A program made the translations under genes and the position numbers. Shown one piece after another: positions 60,224 through 64,000 of a DNA stretch of 64,000 nucleotides; position 1 is the stretch's first letter, and every line of letters begins with the position of its first letter. Below the pieces are notes generated by a model that saw nothing but the letters and a program-made list of their open reading frames with translations, did not search any database and had not been told where the DNA came from. The stretch covers positions 124,001 to 188,000 of the forward strand of contig JAAFJN010000001.1 of assembly GCA_013298845.1 (NCBI GenBank), read 5' to 3'. Origin of the DNA: Chitinophagales bacterium (GTDB taxonomy: Bacteria > Bacteroidota > Bacteroidia > Chitinophagales > Saprospiraceae).

Positions 60224-61258
60224 TCATAACCGATAAAAAGCCCGCAATTCGCGCAATAATGCCAATTGGTTCCGCGCCCGAACCAGGTTATGCGTCGGGT
60301 AATCCGTTTTGTAATACACATCACCTTCGATGTAATCCGTCAAAAAACGCAGGGCTTGTTCGCCCACAATCCACAACGCCCCAAAAGGCAAAAGATATCG
60401 CTCTACGTCGGACAAAAAATCGGCGGTAGCGGCCAAAAATCCGGTATCCAAGGCGTCCCACACGTCTTTTCGCAGGGCCAATTCGCCAAATGGCGCATCT
60501 TCGTAACAATTGGAAACAAAAGTACGCACCATATCGCCGTAATCGGAAAGCGGGGTACCGGGCATAATGGTATCCCAGTCAATCACCGCCGCCGCTTTGC
60601 CCGTCCCTTGGTACAAAAGCACATTACCCGCTTTGGTGTCGTTGTGCACCGCATATTGGGGCAAAATATTTTTTTCCAACAAACTTTCCACGAGGCGGTA
60701 ATACATCCGCGCCGCCTGCAATTGGTGAATTTCCGGGTTAACTTCCCGGCAACGCCCCAGCGGATCGCGGTTCACGGCGGCCTCGAATCGCTCGTAACGC
60801 CGGGTGGTATTGTGAAAACCGGGCAGCGGATGGTGCCAATCGGCCATCGGGAGGTCGGCGAGTGCCCGCAGGAACAGGCCGTATGCCCGGGCCGCTTCGT
60901 AGGCTTCTTCGGCCGTGGGCAAATGCGCGGGCGTGTACGTGTTTTTCAAAAACGGCATCACCCGCCAATCATCCACACAATAATCGCCCTGAGGCGTAGC
61001 TACGGGAATGGGTACAAACAACGAAAAATCAGATTTTTTTTGCAAATGCGCCGCAACAGCCGCGTGGTTTTGCATTAATCCGCGGGCATCGGGAAAAATG
61101 CGGGTATTGATTTTTTGCACCAAAAAAGCCCCTTCGCTATCGGCCAAATCCAAACGCCAGGTTTCGTTAATTAAACCCGACGTGAGCGGCGTGCATTGGG
61201 CTACGGTTTTTCCGGGGAAAAAGGCTTCCGCGATGTTTTTTAAAGTAAAATACTCCAT
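60224..61258 (-). CDS. NahK-like aminoglycoside-phosphotransferase-fold kinase
   Basis: 344 residues from ATG 61258 (MEYFTLKNIAEAFFPG). APH kinase fold: INETWRLDL (nucleotide loop), QKINTRIFPD, and catalytic loop HNDTKAGNVLLY followed by AAVIDWDTIMPG (metal Asp). The order and the DTK/DWD pairs match N-acetylhexosamine 1-kinase. It likely phosphorylates a sugar for nucleotide-sugar synthesis. It begins 8 bases after rmlD, on the same strand, supporting a shared sugar role. Confidence 0.85.
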   Translation of the reverse strand: MEYFTLKNIAEAFFPGKTVAQCTPLTSGLINETWRLDLADSEGAFLVQKINTRIFPDARGLMQNHAAVAAHLQKKSDFSLFVPIPVATPQGDYCVDDWRVMPFLKNTYTPAHLPTAEEAYEAARAYGLFLRALADLPMADWHHPLPGFHNTTRRYERFEAAVNRDPLGRCREVNPEIHQLQAARMYYRLVESLLEKNILPQYAVHNDTKAGNVLLYQGTGKAAAVIDWDTIMPGTPLSDYGDMVRTFVSNCYEDAPFGELALRKDVWDALDTGFLAATADFLSDVERYLLPFGALWIVGEQALRFLTDYIEGDVYYKTDYPTHNLVRARNQLALLRELRAFYRL

Positions 61259-61266
61259 ATCGGGCG

Positions 61267-62139
61267 TTATAATTGTTCCAAACACCGGTTCAAACTATCG
61301 CGCCAATGGGGAATTATTACCCCAAAGGTATTTTTAATTTTGGCTTTGTTCAACACGCTAAACGGCGGGCGCTGGGCGGGTGTTGGGTATTGGCTGCTTT
61401 CAATGGGCTGCACCGCGCAAGGCAGTTGTTTGATCTCCATAATGGCTTTGGCAAAGTCGTACCAACTCGTTACCCCTTCGTTGGAATAATGCCAAATACC
61501 AGCCATTTGATCTTTCAACGCGGGGTTTTGCGTTATTTTTTCAATAATTTCCAACGTTGCGGCGGCCAAATCGGGGGCATAAGTGGGCGTCCCGGTTTGG
61601 TCAAAAACCACGTTGAGCGCCGGGCGTTCGGCTCCCAGCCGCAACATGGTTTTTACAAAATTATTTCCGTGCGCCGCGTACACCCACGATGTCCGGATAA
61701 CCATTGTCCCCGTCGGGTGGGCTTTCAGGGCGGCGCGTTCACCGGCAAGTTTGGTTTTGGCGTATACCCCTTTGGGGCTAACCGGGTCGGTTTCTTTGTA
61801 CGGTGTATTTTGTCGCGAATGATAGACGTAATCGGTGGAATAATGGACGAGCGGAACGTTTTTTTCGGCGCAGATTTCGGCCAGGTTGCGCGCGCCGTCC
61901 ACGTTGACCTTTCGGGCGGCGACGGCATCGGTTTCGGCTTTATCCACGGCGGTATAAGCCGCGCAGTTGATGCACCATTCGATGGTGGGATATTGTTCAA
62001 AAAAAGCGCGTACGGCTTTTTTATCGGTAATATTCAACAAAGTGGAATTGGCCAATAACAAATGTTGAAGGCCACGTTCTTGGGCAATTTGGGCAAAACA
62101 CGCGCCCAATTGGCCGTTTGCCCCGGTAATTAATATCAT
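61267..62139 (-). CDS. rfbD: dTDP-4-dehydrorhamnose reductase RmlD
   Basis: 290 residues from ATG 62139 (MILITGANGQLGACF, the NADPH Rossmann motif); the upstream TTG at 62145 is not needed. SDR catalytic residues in YSTDYVYHS and Tyr-x3-Lys in GVYAKTKLAGE, plus VIRTSWVYA. It makes dTDP-L-rhamnose. The rest of the rml genes are not in the window. Upstream of the NahK-like gene in a two-gene unit. Confidence 0.93.
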   Translation of the reverse strand: MILITGANGQLGACFAQIAQERGLQHLLLANSTLLNITDKKAVRAFFEQYPTIEWCINCAAYTAVDKAETDAVAARKVNVDGARNLAEICAEKNVPLVHYSTDYVYHSRQNTPYKETDPVSPKGVYAKTKLAGERAALKAHPTGTMVIRTSWVYAAHGNNFVKTMLRLGAERPALNVVFDQTGTPTYAPDLAAATLEIIEKITQNPALKDQMAGIWHYSNEGVTSWYDFAKAIMEIKQLPCAVQPIESSQYPTPAQRPPFSVLNKAKIKNTFGVIIPHWRDSLNRCLEQL

Positions 62140-62152
62140 TTTCAAAATAAAA

Positions 62153-62189
62153 TAAAACAGCCTTGCAGAAAGGTTTCCTGCAAGGCTGT
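62153..62189 (-). terminator. Terminator of the T9SS cargo gene
   Basis: Perfect 12-bp stem ACAGCCTTGCAG (62157-62168) / CTGCAAGGCTGT (62178-62189). On the minus strand it is followed by TTTATTTTAT, 18 bases after the stop. Very strong. Confidence 0.9.
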
Positions 62190-62206
62190 ATGCGTAAAAG
62201 CGACTT

Positions 62207-64000
62207 TTATCGCGTTAAAATAACTTTTTTAGTGCTTACCTGACCATTGGCCACCACGCGCAACATGTAAATACCAACGGGCATATTCGACATGTTGATC
62301 ACTTCGGACATGGCCGATGTTTCGCCGGGTTGCGCCGACCATACCTGTTGACCGAGCAAGTTCACCATTTCGGCCTGAAGGGTCATGTCTTTGTCCAAAC
62401 GCACGTCCATAAAGAGCAGGCCGGTGGTTGGGTTAGGACGAACGGTAAATTGCGTAATGCCCGTTACATCGTTGATACCGTTTACCAATACTTCTACGGT
62501 GAGGGTATCCGAACAGTTGTTGGCGTCCAGTACCGTTACCGTGTAAGAACCCGCTCCGAGACCAGTGGCGGTTTGGGTTGTTTGTCCGTTGCTCCAGTTA
62601 TACGTGTAAGGCGGGTTACCGTTTCCAACGTTTACCGTAGCGGTACCATTGCTGGCCGTTGGGGCGGTTGGTTTAATTTCGGCAGACAAATTCATGGTGC
62701 TACCGCAAGCCACGATATTAATGTTATCAATGTCCACGTAGTAGTCACCCGCGCCCCAGGTACCTTCAAAAGCAACAATGATGCTTTCGTTGACAAAGGC
62801 GGAAAGTGGCAAACTCACATTTGCCATCTGATTGGATACTACGTGGTTGGTGCTGTTTATGGTGCCAATCGTTTGGAATGTACTGCCACAATCGGAACTT
62901 ACTTTTACTTCAATTTTATCGGTGGCTCCCAAAATAGTGGGCACATTAATACCAGAATAGTCCACAATACGGTAATCGAAGCGGATCAGGTCGGTGGCAT
63001 CTACGACACCATGACGGGGCAATTCAATGCGGAATGTTGGGTTGAAGGAATAAAGATTACTGTAAATAACGTTGGAAACATTACCGTGTGCATCGGATAC
63101 CTGTACATTGCCTGCGGCTGTCCAGTCAGCCGGTATTTCTTCGGCGGCTTCAAAGTCTTCAAACAAAGGTAACTCGGTGGGGCGGTGATCAATGACGTAG
63201 GTGATGGTGTCGTTGGTCGTATTCAATTCACCGTTGGCAACAACCCACGCTTTGATAACGATTAAAGCATCGCGGGAGTCAAATGTTTGGGTAAAGTTAC
63301 CGCTCACATTTTCGTCGGGGATAAGGGTATTGTTGGTAATCTGGATGGAATCCGGTGCTCCGCCGTTGATGGAGTAAAACAACTTATAACCCGACGGGAT
63401 GGAAGCACCACCGAGGTTGGCTGCCGTCAGGATAAACTTATCGTTAATTTGTCCGCACAACGTTGTTTCTCCGAGGGTACGGCCTTTTACTGCCGCCAAA
63501 TCGGTGGAAACGGGTACAAACACTTTAAAATCATCAATACCTACGCCTTCCTGAGCAACGCCAAAACTGGACACATAACCAAAGCGGAAAATCACATTGC
63601 TAAGGCCATTTAACCCCGTTACGAGGTGTTGGGCGCGTCTCCAGCCGTCGGAATTACCCGACCAGGCCCGGAGTTGCAACCCAGTTACGGGATCGGGGGC
63701 ATTGTACCAGTTGGCACCGGTATTGGGCGATGTACCAACGCGCACCCACGTAGCGCCGTTGTCTTTAGAATAGTCCAAAAATGAACCATCTGTTCCGGAG
63801 GTTGCGCTGTGGTTAATTAAAAAAGATACGGCTGGCGGTGCGGTGATGTCGGAAAAATCAAAACAAGTGGATTGGATAAACGAAGTTTCGCCCCAGTTGG
63901 CCGTGCCTTCGAGGTTGGTCACCCACGCCCGTTGGCCTTCACCGGCGCTGGAAATAATGGGTGCATTTGGGTTACCGTATTCCCAACTTGCCGGATTGAA
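62207..64000 (-). CDS. Secreted T9SS cargo protein with SprB-like repeat and type A sorting tail (5' end cut by window edge)
   Basis: The open frame continues to the right edge; the GTG at 63922 is not the start, since the in-frame sequence upstream ([20 protein letters not shown]) is clearly coding. 597 codons plus stop in view. A MAM/jelly-roll-like domain comes first ([29 protein letters not shown]), then Ig-like repeats, a second such domain ([26 protein letters not shown]), one SprB-like repeat ([20 protein letters not shown]), and a type A sorting tail ([16 protein letters not shown] ... [14 protein letters not shown]). Exported to the surface by T9SS; the catalytic part, if any, lies beyond the window. 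Confidence 0.92.
   Translation of the reverse strand, partial: FNPASWEYGNPNAPIISSAGEGQRAWVTNLEGTANWGETSFIQSTCFDFSDITAPPAVSFLINHSATSGTDGSFLDYSKDNGATWVRVGTSPNTGANWYNAPDPVTGLQLRAWSGNSDGWRRAQHLVTGLNGLSNVIFRFGYVSSFGVAQEGVGIDDFKVFVPVSTDLAAVKGRTLGETTLCGQINDKFILTAANLGGASIPSGYKLFYSINGGAPDSIQITNNTLIPDENVSGNFTQTFDSRDALIVIKAWVVANGELNTTNDTITYVIDHRPTELPLFEDFEAAEEIPADWTAAGNVQVSDAHGNVSNVIYSNLYSFNPTFRIELPRHGVVDATDLIRFDYRIVDYSGINVPTILGATDKIEVKVSSDCGSTFQTIGTINSTNHVVSNQMANVSLPLSAFVNESIIVAFEGTWGAGDYYVDIDNINIVACGSTMNLSAEIKPTAPTASNGTATVNVGNGNPPYTYNWSNGQTTQTATGLGAGSYTVTVLDANNCSDTLTVEVLVNGINDVTGITQFTVRPNPTTGLLFMDVRLDKDMTLQAEMVNLLGQQVWSAQPGETSAMSEVINMSNMPVGIYMLRVVANGQVSTKKVILTR

Noticed and set aside
63922-63922. GTG as start of the T9SS cargo
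   Set aside because: The same frame is open and protein-like to the window edge; the true start is outside.

Overview
The window reads as chromosome from a free-living member of the Bacteroidota, most likely Saprospiria or a nearby Chitinophagales-type lineage. This rests on several things: promoters of the form TAnnTTTG, often only a few bases before the start codon; two TonB-dependent outer-membrane receptors; many SPII lipoproteins and outer-membrane barrels; a type IX secretion (T9SS) cargo with a type A sorting tail and SprB-like repeat; a DPE2-type amylomaltase with tandem CBM20 domains; and an Rpn-family PD-(D/E)XK nuclease. Base composition looks even along the window. No rRNA, tRNA, CRISPR array, phage or integron was recognised, so it looks like ordinary chromosome with small patches of decay and repeats.

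Layout. 1-4.2 kb: subtilisin-like protease (cut by the left edge), PhoD-like phosphatase, tiny membrane protein, ECF sigma factor. 4.5-10.7 kb (minus): barrel receptor with a SusE-like front domain, two DUF2846-like genes (one decayed), and a lipoprotein-MoxR-DUF58 unit. 10.8-14.2 kb (minus): ClpB and an orphan ABC ATPase. 14.3-14.9 kb: a non-coding stretch with its own promoter and terminator, probably an RNA gene. 15-20.8 kb (plus): TruA, a large BNR-repeat secreted protein, solitary TrpE. 20.9-25.4 kb: acyl-CoA dehydrogenase, then a Tat-exported gluconate-dehydrogenase-type small subunit divergent from a GMC oxidoreductase. 25.4-29.7 kb: start-less membrane ORF, LpxL-like acyltransferase, Rpn nuclease with a remnant copy, lipoprotein, SCO protein. 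29.7-33 kb (minus): tandem AAA+ protein with a duplicated N-terminal domain, SRPBCC protein. 33.4-37.5 kb (plus): membrane adenylate cyclase, B12/radical-SAM protein, degenerate ureohydrolase, closely packed. 37.6-39.8 kb (minus): three-gene envelope operon. 39.9-44.8 kb (minus): adk-malQ-MBOAT, split by inverted heptamer arrays. 45.2-48.8 kb (minus): vitamin K carboxylase-like HTTM protein overlapping a FecA-like receptor. 49-55.5 kb: flippase, CdsA, GT-C/TPR protein, M15 peptidase, 2OG oxygenase, DinB protein. 55.6-59 kb (minus): large membrane protein and CorA. 59.3-64 kb: EamA transporter, NahK-like kinase, RmlD, and a T9SS cargo cut by the right edge.

Housekeeping (ClpB, TruA, Adk, CdsA, TrpE) is mixed with envelope biogenesis, glycan and polymer metabolism, metal uptake and signalling. 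The items most worth a second look are the unidentified structured RNA at 14.46-14.88 kb, the period-7 repeat arrays that sit exactly on stop codons, the tandem AAA+ protein with a duplicated unknown domain, the carboxylase/TonB-receptor pair, and several gene remnants and very short ORFs. All functional calls come from reading motifs by eye; no database search was run.
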